Shown here: positions 32,849 to 44,438 of the stretch, piece by piece | How positions within the stretch are numbered: the first letter of the stretch is position 1 | Layout: each line of letters opens with the position of its first letter | Assembly (NCBI GenBank): GCA_947652605.1 | Contig: OX393583.1 | Coordinates: forward strand, 9,527,222 to 9,591,221 | Length of the DNA: 64,000 bases | Direction of reading: 5' to 3' | Source of the DNA: Elmis aenea | Lineage: Eukaryota > Arthropoda > Insecta > Coleoptera > Elmidae | Position numbers and translations under genes: made by a program | Notes under the pieces: model-generated | What the model was told of the DNA's origin: nothing | Databases searched by the model: none | The model's input: the letters and a program-made list of their open reading frames with translations, nothing else

Positions 32849-34242
32849 CTGGGGGCAATTGAAATCAGGCTTACCCCCTTTTTTTCTTTACTGTCTATTT
32901 TAGACAAGTAATATGCGCAAAAAACTGGATTATCTGAACATATGTATACTATTATTTCACTTCCAGTTTCGATGGAAATTACCCTAACTTTGTTATTTCA
33001 AATGGAACACCCTGTAAATTTTTACATATTTGGAAGGAAGAAGCAATTTTAAACACATCTGCACTATTTTAATTAGTTTTTATAACCTCAAATAAGTTTT
33101 GGACAAAAATTAAATTTGTTATAGGTTATAGGTGTGCTGTGACCTGCATAAATTAAATTTTATTAAGTTAAAAAGTGTCCGAGACGTAGTCGAGGCCAGC
33201 AAACAGGCAAGGCCGAAAAAGTACGTTTTGGCCGAGGTGCATATTAAATTTTTTGTGCGATCGAATTAAAAACAATTTAAATTTTTAGTAATTTTCAAAA
33301 TTATACGTTAGAAACTACGTGACATTCTGTCACTGACAGATGACGGCGTATGTACTGCATTACCGGCCCTCTCCTTAGCAACGGCCGTAAAAGTTACCTT
33401 TTCGGCCGTTGCTAAGGATATTATTATTTTTTAAATGGAACGATAGTGGCTCATACAGTTATTTACATAGAGTATTAACTGGCGAATTCAACAATACCAA
33501 TGACTTGCTATTTTTATTAGGGTTTATTTACAAAAATACAAAAAAATACTGTTTGTTCAATAAAATTTTGGATGTGTTAATTTCTTTTTTGTTGTTTTTC
33601 CTAAAAGTTTTAACTAAATTTTAGTGCATTGTCCTCTTGAAGAATCTACAAAAAAAAAACAATTGCTTTGTTGCTATTGAGTATAGTTAAAACTATAATT
33701 ATTAGTGTTATGTTACCAAAACTTTACAATAATTTCAGATTTTAATGCCTGCTCCTAATAAAAATACCAAGTTATTGGTATTGTTGAAATCGTTAGAAAA
33801 TACTCTATTTATATAACCGCATGAGCCACTATCGTTTCATTAAAAAAAAATTGAGAAAAAAATAAATTTGCAACCCTTAAAGTCAATTAAAGTAACCCAA
33901 ATGTCACTTAAATTAACAAAAACGTTTCTGGGACATTTTTGACATAATAAAATTCAATTTATGCACACATACTTAATAACAAATTTAATTTTTGCTGTTG
34001 AGGTAATAAAAACCAACTGAATTGGTGCTTCCTTCCTCTTACCCAAAATGTAAAAATATATTGAGTGTTCCATTTGATATAGCAAAGTTGAGGTCATTTC
34101 CAACAAAACCGGAAGTGAAAAAATATTGTGCATATGTTTAGAAACTCCAGTTTTTTACACATTTCACATGTCTAAAATCTCATTTGTATAAAATTAAAAC
34201 TAAAGAAAAAAGGGGTATGAGCCTGATTCCAGTTGCACCCAG
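32849..34242. mobile_element. 1.4-kb foldback element, TA-CTGGG ends, with internal replacement
   Basis: The inverted arms run from CTGGGGGCAATTGAAATCAG (32849) and its counterpart ending CCCAG (34242), both next to TA, towards a centre near 33620. The left arm is interrupted at about 33180-33420 by a GC-richer segment (AGGCCGAAAAAGTACG...GGCCGTTGCTAAGG) absent from the right arm. That segment holds a hairpin at 33372-33418. A one-arm relative is at 36240-38233. Confidence 0.8.
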
Positions 34243-34539
34243 TATATATTTTTACATTTTCTTATCGACAATTTAATTATTTCCATGAATTATTAAAGAT
34301 CATTTAGGTAAGTCTAAAATTAATATTATTAATATTTATTGTGGTTGTGTGATAGTTTAGGGCAGAAACACAATATTTAATAGAATTAAATTATTAGGCT
34401 TAGGAAATATCTCGAAAATTTGTTTTAAAAGTAAAATACAATTTTGTTTCCATCTTCCATTTTCATCATCCGAAATGTATCAAAATATACTGACACGCAT
34501 GGATAAATTACAATGCAATTTTATTTTCGTTTAAATCGA

Positions 34540-34758
34540 AACGCTGAACATGATTCTATACATCTGGCTCGTTAGAACCTACCTACCCTTAACGAAGACG
34601 ACAGAATTCCAGCTGTTAAGTTGGCATTAAAGCTTGCAGCATCCGCTCAGGAGCAAAATCTCCGCAAGGATATTGATTTCAGCCGAAATAAGTTCACCTT
34701 TGAAGTTAAAACTTGTAACTATCAGGATAAGGGCGAGTCTGCGCGTTTATTTTGAAAA
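34540..34758 (+). other. Unassigned coding-like segment
   Basis: A frame of 57 sense codons ends at a TGA at 34753-34755 and begins after a TAG at 34573-34575. The frame upstream of that stop is also open for about 15 codons. The translation is compositionally protein-like (NLPTLNEDDRIPAVKLALKL, then KFTFEVKTCNYQDKGESARL) and the DNA is less AT-rich than its surroundings. No family recognised; no splice sites clearly define an exon. It could be a decayed gene or element fragment. Confidence 0.3.
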
Positions 34759-35480
34759 TCATTTTCATTGATATCGAAATTAAATTGAATGGAAACTTAA
34801 TTTGTGCTCAAAGCCCTTAAGTGGCTTATTGCTCCATATCGAAATTGAATGACCGCAATAAAATTGTTTCCATGGCCAGGCACGATAAAGTTTGTCGGTC
34901 GAAAATTCCTGCTAATTAATTTTAGAGTGCTGTGACATATATTACATTTGAATCTAATTCTTGAGTAATCAACAGATAATTGTCTTTCCAGTGCTTTTCA
35001 AAACGCAAACAAACATCTTTTTAGTTAACTATTAAGCGTTTTGTGACTGCATTGGACTATTTGCAATTTTCCATGACTTTATGATAAACTTGATTTTTAA
35101 ATTTAATTGTTTCATGTTTGCATTAATTAAACTCGTCGCAGTTAATTATTTCATTATTCTTTTACAAACAAGTTTCAAATTAAAATTTCCATTGCATCAT
35201 TTTAATATAAAAAAATAATTAAAAATATTGTCATTAGTTTTATTTTTGTTACATTATTTAAAAAAATAATAATGTTTAAGTCTTAACACCCTAAGCACCT
35301 TGAATAGTATATTTCAAAACTTTGTGCAAAACCTCGCAGATTTTTTTTTGTCTGGTTTCTAATAAACGTACTTTTGGGATTGCAGAATGTTAAGTTAATG
35401 TATACTACAATACACACACAAATGTAAATAAATAGAGACTACATGAAAAATTGGTCTGGCTTTGAGATACGAATGTGCTA
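34759..35480. other. AT-rich intergenic DNA
   Basis: No gene or element border seen. Confidence 0.45.
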
Positions 35481-35489
35481 AATCAACAA

Positions 35490-35905
35490 GTTATAGAATT
35501 GGATGGAGTAGCATTATATTATAATAGAGTTGATAAAATTATATATTAAGGTATAATAATAGACGATAATTTAATTTTAAAAGTAATTCTGATTATACAG
35601 TTCAGAAGGTTTCTAAAAAAGTAGGTTTTCTTGATGGATTAAGCAGTAAAGTTCCAATCCATTTTGAATACTGCTCTAGTATTTTATTTCTGGCAAACAT
35701 TAATGATTTAGACCGGCTTCACAAATTGCAAAATAGGCCTATGAGAATTATTTTACACTATTCCAGATACACCTTTTAAATAAAATATTTGTTTTTGCCA
35801 TTTTTAACAACAATCGTTTCAAAAAAGTGCCAACTGTTATACATTGTCGAATTCAGAATAAAATTCTCTACAAATTGGCGTTAAAATCAGATATAGCGTC
35901 CATAA
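35490..35905 (+). pseudogene. Decayed CR1/Jockey-type reverse transcriptase 3' fragment
   Basis: Discontinuous frames read SDYTVQKVSKKVGFLDGL, then VPIHFEYCSSILFLANIND and LHKLQNRPMRIILHY, the thumb and post-RT pattern of CR1/Jockey-group elements. Several frameshifts. Probably the same family as the fragment at 20885-21646. Confidence 0.6.
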
Positions 35906-35934
35906 GAAAAAATTGACCTGATGATGGTTTTAAA

Positions 35935-36238
35935 AAAACGAAACGTCGCACGGAAAATATAATTGGAGATTCTGATTCCTTGCAAAAAGTGGCCATGTAA
36001 AAGTTTTAACAGAAATGAAATTCGACATCAAATGAAAAAGTTACGGGCGAAAAACAAAAATCCACTTTTTTACTTTTTTCCCTATATCTCAAAAACTAGA
36101 AAAGCTAGATAAGTTCTGTTTGCGTCAAATTATTAAGCACCTGAATATACAACTTTGCCCCAATTTAACCGAAGTTGTAACTCTTACCGTTTACGAGATC
36201 CCCATAGTGGCCCGCGAAAAACGAGAACCCTGTATAAA
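35935..36238. repeat. Single arm of a CAGGG-ended element
   Basis: Ends CGAGAACCCTGTA at about 36238 in the style of the foldback termini. No opposite arm nearby. Confidence 0.5.
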
Positions 36239-36239
36239 T

Positions 36240-38233
36240 GGAACATCTTCTAACGAATCGATACCAATAACTTGTATTTTTATTAGGATTTATTTCAAAA
36301 AATACAAAATCAATTACTTAACTGTTAATTCAAAAAATGAAACTTTTGATGTGTTTATTTCTTTTTTGTTGTTGTTCCTAAAAGTTTTAATATATTTTTA
36401 GTTGTTAGTTATCGTCGTGAAAAGAGTGAACACAAAAAAGCGTTTGTTTTGTTGCCATTTAGCATAGTCAACTGCATCTTACCAAAACTTTACAATAATT
36501 TAAAATTTTGATCCTTGCTTGCTCCTAATAAAAATTGTTATTGGTATTGTTGAATTCGTCAGAAAACACTTTATTTAAATAACCGCATGAGCCACTAAAT
36601 TCCATTAAAAAAATTGTCTTTTCTCAAAAAACCAATTTTGCACCGATCAAAGTAACCCAAAAGTTAAAATTAACAAAAACGTTTTTCGAACACTTAAAGA
36701 CAATAAAATTCAACTTATGCAGGTCATAGCACACTTAACAAAAAAATTAATGTAGTTCTAAAACTCACTTGAGGTTATAAAATTTAATTAAAATAGTGCA
36801 TTTACATTCAAAATTGCTTTCCCTTTTCAAAAATGTAAAAATATACAGGGTGTTGCGTTTGAAATCGGCGAAACCGGAAGTGAAACGAAAGTGTAAGTAC
36901 AGGGTGGTCCAAATTCGATGGGATTGCATGGGTATCTCGGTTAATATTTAAGATAGAGAAACGGTTAAATTACCAAAAATGTGCAGTTTTTTAAGACAAA
37001 CTCAGAACCGTTTTCAAAAATATTCTATCATTTCCGGTTTTCGAGTTATCGAATAAAAAGTGTTTTTTTGTCATATTAATAATGTGTCACATCTCCGTTA
37101 TTGTTGTAAATATCAAAAATATTTATTAAGATTATTTTTGGATATTTTTATGTTTAATTTGATTATACTAAAAAAAATATTTTTACGCTCGCCGTTAAAA
37201 AGTTATGACACAAACTTACCTTTTTTTAAATAGAAACGATAGTTGGCTGTGACCTATTTAAATTCCTCATTTTTTTCTCATTCCAAATACATAAGGGTTG
37301 ATGTATTTATTTTCAATAATACGCAAGTTATGAAGGTTTTTTAGTTTTTTTTTTCTAAGAAAATCATAGTAGGCTATGAAAACAAAAACCAAACAAGGTG
37401 TAAAACCTTACAAAACTCATGTGGTACAAGTTACCAAGGTTTTTTAATTTGTTGTGGAGATAAACATTGTAAATATTTGAAAATAAGAAAACTACGATAT
37501 AGTCGGTATCAGCAGTAATGTAGGATATTGTTGTTTATCTTATGTTCAAATATTTCGTATTTATCTCAATAACAAATTAAAAAACCCTGGTAACTTGTAC
37601 CACATGAGTTTTATAAGGTTTTACACCTTGTTTATGTTTTGTTTTCACAGCCTACTATAATTTTCTTTTTAAAAAAAACTAAAAAACCTTCATAACTTGC
37701 GTATTGTTGAAAATAAATACATCAACCCTTATATATTTGGAATGAGAAAAAAATGTGGAATTTAAATTGGTCATAGCCAACTATCGTTTCTATTTAAAAA
37801 AAGGTAAGTTTGTGTCATAACTTTTTAACGACGAGCGTAAAAATATTTTTTTTAGTATAATCAAATTAAACATAAAAATATCCAAAAATAATCTTAATAA
37901 ATATTTTTGATATTTACAACAATAACGGAGATATGACACATTATTAATATGACAAAAAAACACTTTTTATTCGATAACTCGAAAACCGGAAATGATAGAA
38001 TATTTTTGAAAACGGTTCTGAGTTTGTCTCAAAAGACTGCACATTTTTGGTAATTTAACCGTTTCTCTATCTTAAATATTAACCGAGATACCCATGCAAT
38101 CCCATCGAATTTGGATCACCCTGTACATATGTTCAGAAAATTCGGATCTTTGCACGTGTTTAAAATTTCGTTATCTAAAATCAAAACTAAAGAAAAAAAG
38201 GGGGTGAGCCTGATTTTAGTTACACCCGGTATT
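36240..38233. repeat. One-arm copy of the 32.8-34.2 kb foldback, split by another foldback
   Basis: Segments 36240-36898 and 38126-38233 together align with the half element at about 33600-34242: the same ACCGCATGAGCCACT, ACCGGAAGTGAAA and CATATGTTCAGAAA landmarks in order. The 36900-38123 element separates them. An additional CAGGGTG-like start is at about 36845. Confidence 0.7.
36900..38123. mobile_element. 1.2-kb foldback element, TA-CAGGGTG ends (nested)
   Basis: Arms of about 570 bp (36900-37475 and about 37545-38123) with termini CAGGGTGGTCC and GGATCACCCTG next to TA. The two arms are nearly identical reverse complements. It was inserted into an older one-arm element, as shown by continuity of that element across it. 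Confidence 0.92.
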
Positions 38234-38929
38234 TCATCACAAATTTTCTTAAAATTTTCATCTGGTATGGGGAATAGTTGTAAAAGTCTGTTATAACTTC
38301 GATATCAACTGGACTGGAAGCTGGAAGGCATAGTGTACCAATACTTATACAATTGTTCCATATGTGGCCGGAAAAATAAACACCAAATACTTTATTGCCG
38401 CACGTTTTCTTTTTTTTTTTTAATGGACAAAATTGAGTTTTAAAAGAATAAATAAATCTAAAAGACATCGCTTTGAAATAAAGGACTGCCCTTTTTAACG
38501 CAGGACGTATGGTCACCGTACGTATAGGACATTCAAACGGTTCTGTTATCAAAATTGAATCAAATCTACGCATTTGATATCACCTCGTTTCCTTTTCACT
38601 TGATTTTCCACCCTACCTGGAAGGGAACACCCATTCGTCGCGCAGTCAGTAGTTCAGTGGGCTAAGAGGATAGCAGTAGGTCGTCCTCACTCGTAGATTT
38701 CGATTAACTACATATCTCCGATATCTAAGCGGGCATTGCTTATTTCCCGTGCAAATAATAAGTGAGTAATAAAGCAGAATTACGCAGTTGAAGTTAATTT
38801 TCCGCCAAGCCAATCCCGAGCGATTCGCATCGACATTCGTCACTGTTAAACATTTCACCATTCGCTCGTGTTAAAAACAAATATTACTTGCGTCATTTTT
38901 ATTGTAACAATAAATACCGACTGTTTTAG

Positions 38930-39048
38930 ATTTAAGTAGCTGTTCATTTACGTTAAGAAACGTGGCGAAGCTAGAGGGAAAACTGTTTTCCGCGGTGAAC
39001 AATTTTTTTTCATCTTCGCCGTTGGTGAATCAGATAAAAGATCTAGTG
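38930..39048 (+). CDS. Candidate upstream exon (possibly of the EF-hand gene)
   Basis: Open from an acceptor-like GTTTTAG (38923-38929) to a strong GTAAGT donor at 39049. The peptide includes KLEGKLFSAVNNFF and SSSPLVNQIKDLV. It ends in phase 0, matching the phase-0 acceptor of the first certain EF-hand exon at 50838. The local DNA (38640-39050) is free of repeats and less AT-rich. There is no in-frame ATG, so it would be an internal exon or a 5' UTR exon. Support is circumstantial. Confidence 0.3.
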
Positions 39049-39187
39049 GTAAGTAATTATCTAATTATAAACTATTTTTAAAAATGCCTAATTTGGTTAT
39101 TTCCATTTAATTAATAAACGGCCACTTTACAAATTGTAAACAAAAGAAGATTTCTGTTTAAGTTTTCCTTTGTTCGTGTGGTTATAC

Positions 39188-39640
39188 AGGGTCTTCCAAA
39201 TTCGAGTAAATGCATGGGGATCTCGCTTATCTTTTAAGAGCTACTAGGTCGGTTAAATTAGGGCAAAGTTGCGAAATTAGATGCTCATCAAACATCTGCA
39301 AAGAAAATTTTCATAGCTGTCTTAGTTCAAAAGTTATTCAAGAAAAACTGAAAAAAATTATTTTCATTTTTTGTCCTATTTCCGACATTTTTTAAGATAT
39401 CGACAATCTGGAAGCACTTCTCCATGGCAACTTCTTACGCTTTATATTTTTAGATAACATAAAATTTCCCACAACGTTTCGTCTCTTCAGAAACACCATC
39501 AACTTCATTTTTTTAAATACGGCGAAAAAACTTTATTCTCATAGCCGGATAGCATTTTATCTTCTGATTTCAATGATATATGACACTTAATATCTAAAAT
39601 GATTTTAACCACAAAAATTTGAGAAAACATCATTTTGTCC
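39188..39640. repeat. Single arm of a CAGGG-ended element
   Basis: Starts TA-CAGGGTCTTCCAAATTCG, similar to the arm start of the 42.5-44 kb foldback (CAGGGTTATTCAAATTCG). The far end is not defined. Confidence 0.5.
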
Positions 39641-40149
39641 AATTTTTTAATCAAATGATCTTACACAAAAAATAAAAAACAAAACAATTTTTTTATTTTT
39701 TGGTTAAAACTGTCAGTTTGACATTAATATGATCGTGATTAATTGTATAATTTGCAACCAGCTAGAAATTATTTGATATTTGTGCTTTTGTTCGCAATTT
39801 TTATTTTCACTATGTTCTGGTAGTACATTTTTAATTTAATTATTTATTCGCTATCCCTTCGAGTAATGCGGAGTATAAAATAATTTTCGTCAATTATGGA
39901 AAATAAAAGGTGTTACAAATATGATATTGTAATTGTTTTAATGAGGTATTGAATAAACTGTTGAAAATTAAAAAGCATGTCATGAGAAAAACAAATTATG
40001 TGGACACATATTAATATATAACATTGAAATTTTTCCTCTATAAAACTATTACTATAAATTTTATTTTTAACCTCCCTTGTTAGATGGTTTTAAACTTTCA
40101 ATCCAAATAAAAGCGAGAATTTTAAGTAAATTTACCGAAAAATTTAGAA

Positions 40150-41551
40150 GCAGGTTATTTATAATTTTAAAAATGACAATAATCAACTTAAAACATAAAA
40201 ATTCTGAAGAAATGTTTCACAATTAATGAGATTTTCTTTTAATCTTCCAAAAATAGATTTATTAGCTTGCCTTATTAATGAATAAAACATTCTTACATCA
40301 TACTTTTCGTAATGTTCGTTAGCCTTTTCGTGTTTTTTAGGTACAAAAATACAATCAACAATAATTAACGTGATTGTTTCTGTCAAACTTTCATTAAAAT
40401 AACAGAATGACAGTTTATTTTACCAGTTATATTCTTAATGACATAAGCCTACTACTAAAAACCAAAACAAACACGAAAAATTACCTAATGTCTGCTATAA
40501 TGTAAGGAAAACCAATAAATCGACCCCACATGATATACAGGGTGTGTATAAACTGGCGGAAGCGCTACACGTGACGATGTACTTCGTAAAATTCTAAGTC
40601 GAAAATCTTAATACGAAAATGTTGTACCATGCTTGCTGTGTCTGCAAGAGGTCCTCAAAGTTTTGACATTTAGTCCTTTAATAAGCGTTATTATTTAATA
40701 CTTGCAAATGAAAAAGCTGCAATTTGGAATAAAAATAAATTTCGAATAGTATTTTTTCCTAGATATTGTGTTCTTCCTTTCAAAAACTGGTGTTGAAAAT
40801 ATGTAAATCACTGATTTGAATGAAAATAATACACATGGCAACATTGTCATTGGCTGTCATCTCTTTTTTTCTCGTAATTATTTCTAGTTTGTTTTTACGA
40901 TAACCAAAAATTTGCAGCTATGTTTACGAACTGAAGGCTTTCAGTTCGAACAAAAATTGTAAATACCTAATGGTAATAAAAATTGCTGATAAAAAAATGT
41001 CCAAACGCAAATCAATGTATGCAATGTTGCCAATTTTTTTATTCTTTAAATGTTTAAATGGTTCCTGAGGCCATAGGAAGCATGGTACAACATTTTTGTA
41101 CCAAGATTTTCGTCTTAGAATTTTACGAAGAACATCGTCACGTGTAGCGCTTCCGCCAATTTATGCACACCCTGTATTATTGGGGAAAAAATCCTCTTTC
41201 TCGTAATGCCACAGCCAACTATGGATTTTATTTAAAAAAATACAACTTTATATCACAACTCGAATTTCAAATTTTTTTTGAAAAAATGTCTACGCCACTG
41301 AATTTTTATCAAAAGAGTACCTGTAGAACGTCAAAATTGTTTTTCTTTATTTTCATAAACAAGCGAAATATGGTCATACAACGAAAAGTCGAAAAATCGA
41401 GTTGTCGGCGATAACTCGAAAACAAAAGACGATAACCAATTTACCATTAACTTTTTCTCGAAAAAAGAGATCGAGGAAGCGGGGTCCGTTTTTCCATAAC
41501 TCTTATAGTTACCGAGATTCCCTATGAAAACATTGAAATTTGCCCACCCTG
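40150..41551 (-). mobile_element. CAGGG-ended DNA transposon copy A, with nested foldback
   Basis: Reads minus from a CAGGGTGGGC terminus at 41551. Apart from the nested foldback (40538-41174) it aligns with 53764-54590, sharing the GAAAGAGGATTTTTTCCCC region and the transposase-like start near 40345. Coding is decayed. Right border approximate. Confidence 0.65.
40538..41174. mobile_element. 0.64-kb foldback element, TA-CAGGGTG ends (nested)
   Basis: The inverted arms share TGGCGGAAGCGCTACACGTG at the left and its complement at the right, with termini CAGGGTGTG and CACACCCTG next to TA. The uninterrupted copy at 54105-54155 shows the pre-insertion sequence, a TATAAT-rich stretch. Confidence 0.9.
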
Positions 41552-41559
41552 TACATTAG

Positions 41560-42420
41560 TTTAGTGATTAGCATTTCATTAAAAACCTATCGAAAACTTT
41601 GTTATGTCAAAAAAATCAACATCAAAAAAAAAAAAAAAAAATATGACTAAGTCTTCAATAGATTTGATTTTAAATTTCCTTCTTTTATGACATGCACTAT
41701 TCTTGAACATATTATTTAAATGTTAAATTTTAAATTACAGTTTAAAAAAAAACTATTTTTTAATCAGTCAACAAAGGTGAAACATAATAAACAACGTTTT
41801 TATTACAAAACCAATTAACATAAAAAAATGGTTTCGTTGTCACTACTACAAAAATTTGATGACTTTAAACAAAACATTGTTTAAATTTCAAACTTAAAAA
41901 AAAAAAAAATTTCTATTAATAGTTTTTATAAGCTTGTTTGTTGGTAGCAGCAAACAGTTTTTTTAACTTGTGGAATTATTATTACATGTTTCGAATGATC
42001 TTTTAACAAAACAAAGTTAAAAGATCCGCAGTCATAAAGCATCTTTTTAAATTAATAAATGTTAGTTACTCCTATATGTACAAAAAAAATTACAAATAAT
42101 ATTTTTATACCTTCAACTATTTTTTTTTTCTGTTCGTTTTATTGAACAGGTTTTTACTCAAACCTAATGACTATAGCAATGTAAACCTTTAAAAAATTGT
42201 ATCCTGTATGTGCACAGTGGACGAAATTCGAAGGTTGTACGGAGTATCCCGGAAAAATAACCCAAGAGACCGATATCAGATTTTCGATAACTGTTACTAT
42301 TCTCGTAACCGAGATACCCAGTAAAACATTCGAAATTGGTCCACCTTGTATAATGTATTTAACGGCGGTAATAAGGAAACACTGACAAATGATTGCTTTT
42401 ACGATTAACTATCCTTCTAA
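41560..42420. repeat. AT-rich DNA with a CAGGG-type relic
   Basis: Mostly featureless AT-rich sequence. Positions 42226-42352 carry an arm-like relic (CCGATATCAGATTTTCG, then GGTCCACCTTGTA), also present at about 17345-17445 in protease gene 2. Confidence 0.45.
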
Positions 42421-42487
42421 ACTAGGGTAAAACCCCCAAACGTTGGCAGCACCAATGATTGGCACTTCCTTTATATTTTCCTCTATA

Positions 42488-43970
42488 CAGGGTTATTCAA
42501 ATTCGAGGCCCACCATGGGGATCTCGCTTATTATAATAGCTAGAGTATAGGTTTAAATTTGGCAAAGTTGCTAAATTTGATACTTATTGATAATCCAAAG
42601 AGAAATTGGGAATATCTCAAACGGTATCCGAGAAAATTAGGAAAACTGGAAAATGCGTTTTTTGAAAATCGTCTATAACTCCTTTGGAATTTGAAATATT
42701 TTAAATGTGTAAAGACATTGCCCTAGCAACTTTTCAAGCCGAATCGAATGGTGGTCACAAATTTTTGCTAGATCGATTCGTTTTTGTTTTATGACAACCA
42801 ACTTTGTTTTTTCTTATGGGCGCAATTTTTGTTATTTACATAATCAATTAGCATTAATTTTTCTGAATCCATTGAGATATTACACATGGTATTTTACTTC
42901 TACATTAATTGTCAAATTTGAAAAAATACGTTTTAAACAATAACAACTATAAATCAGGTAGGTCGGTCATTGTAGTTTATGTTGTTTCCATGACTACCAA
43001 TCAACAAACTAAAAGTCTGTTACTTGTCACATTAATAAATTCGTAAAAATTAACTTTAATAACGAAGAAAAATGCGATATGCTCCGAATTTTTTATACTG
43101 TTCTTTTAAGTTTTGTTATACTTTATCACATGCTTTATACAAATTTACTTGAGTTTCTGTTAAATATAGAAAAATAGTGTTTTTTCCAGATATGTTTGTT
43201 ATAAAAATGTTTTTTTTAATTGTTATCTGAAACCTTTCTGCCATATTTTTCTCTAATTTTGGCAAAAGCCTCATATTTCCCTATGTTTCTGTCCAACGAA
43301 CAAAAATATGTGTGCAAGGTTTGTCTTCTATCTGGATATGTTTCTGCATATCGTTGACAGTGTAGATAAAGTTCCTATTCAATGAATAAAAAATTAAAGT
43401 TCATTTTTACGAATTTATTAATGTGACAAGTAACAGACTTTTAGTTTGTTGATTGGTAGTCATGGAAACAACATAAACTACAATGACCGACCTACCTGAT
43501 TTATAGTAAGTTGTTATTGTTTAAAACGTATTTTTTCAAATTTGACAATTAATGTAGAAGTAAAATACCATGTGTAATATCTCAATGGATTCAGAAAAAT
43601 TAATGCTAATTGATTATCTAAATAGCAAAAATTGCGTCCATAAGAAAAAACAAAGTTGGTTGTCATAAAACAAAAACGAATCGATCTAGCAAAAATTTGT
43701 GACCACCATTCGATTCGGCTTGAAAAGTTGCTTGGGCAATGTCTTTACACATTTAAAATATTTCAAATTCCAAAGGAGTTATAGACAATTTTCAAAAATT
43801 GTAGTTTCCGGTTTTTCCTAATTTTCTCGAATAGCGTTTGAGATATTCCCAATTTCTCTTTGAATTATCAATGAGCATCAAATTTAGCAACTTTGCCAAA
43901 TTTAAACCTATACTCTAGCTATTATAATAAGCGAGATCCCCATGGTGGGCCTCGAATTTGAATAACCCTG
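42488..43970. mobile_element. 1.5-kb foldback element, TA-CAGGGTT ends (nested)
   Basis: Nearly identical inverted arms share CAAATTCGAGGCCCACCATG at the left and the complement at the right, with TA flanks. The unique centre is near 43080-43380. Inserted 60 bp inside the left end of the pogo-like element. Confidence 0.92.
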
Positions 43971-44438
43971 TATATAAAAAAGTAAGTTAATTCAGCTGTT
44001 AGGAATATTTTTTATGAAATCTGACAACATCGAAGTGCATCCTCGAACCATTACGCATGCCGTTGTTTCAAAGATGGCTGAATTATGCGGTTAAATGTGT
44101 GACGTCTTCTTCATAAAAGTAAATTTTTATCAATTTTCATAGTAGTAGGCTATAGAAACAAGTTGGGTTACTGGCTAGTTTTGTAGTAGTATTATTTGCA
44201 AGTTTTTAGTAATAGTATTTTATGATTTTCTGTTGATAATTCTTGTACAAAACATAAGATTGGTTAACTTTTTAATAAAAAAACAGCGGTGCCAACATTT
44301 GGTATAGCAATATAGGCTCCCGCTAAATATTGGCACCCGGTGCCAACATTTGGGTAAGATAATTTTTGACTTTCGCCAAACATTGGCACATCTATCAAAG
44401 TTAGGAATAGGCTCCAGGGTGATGTGTTTTTTTTCCAA

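Noticed and set aside
38220..38573. 117-codon minus-strand frame
   Set aside because: It spans an A-run and a segment with the common repeat-like words GGTGACCATACGTCC, overlaps the end of a foldback relative, and shows no recognised domain or splice structure.
38646..38861. 71-codon minus-strand frame in the repeat-free island
   Set aside because: No domain, no acceptor or donor at its ends; the island is better explained as promoter or 5' exon of a plus-strand gene.
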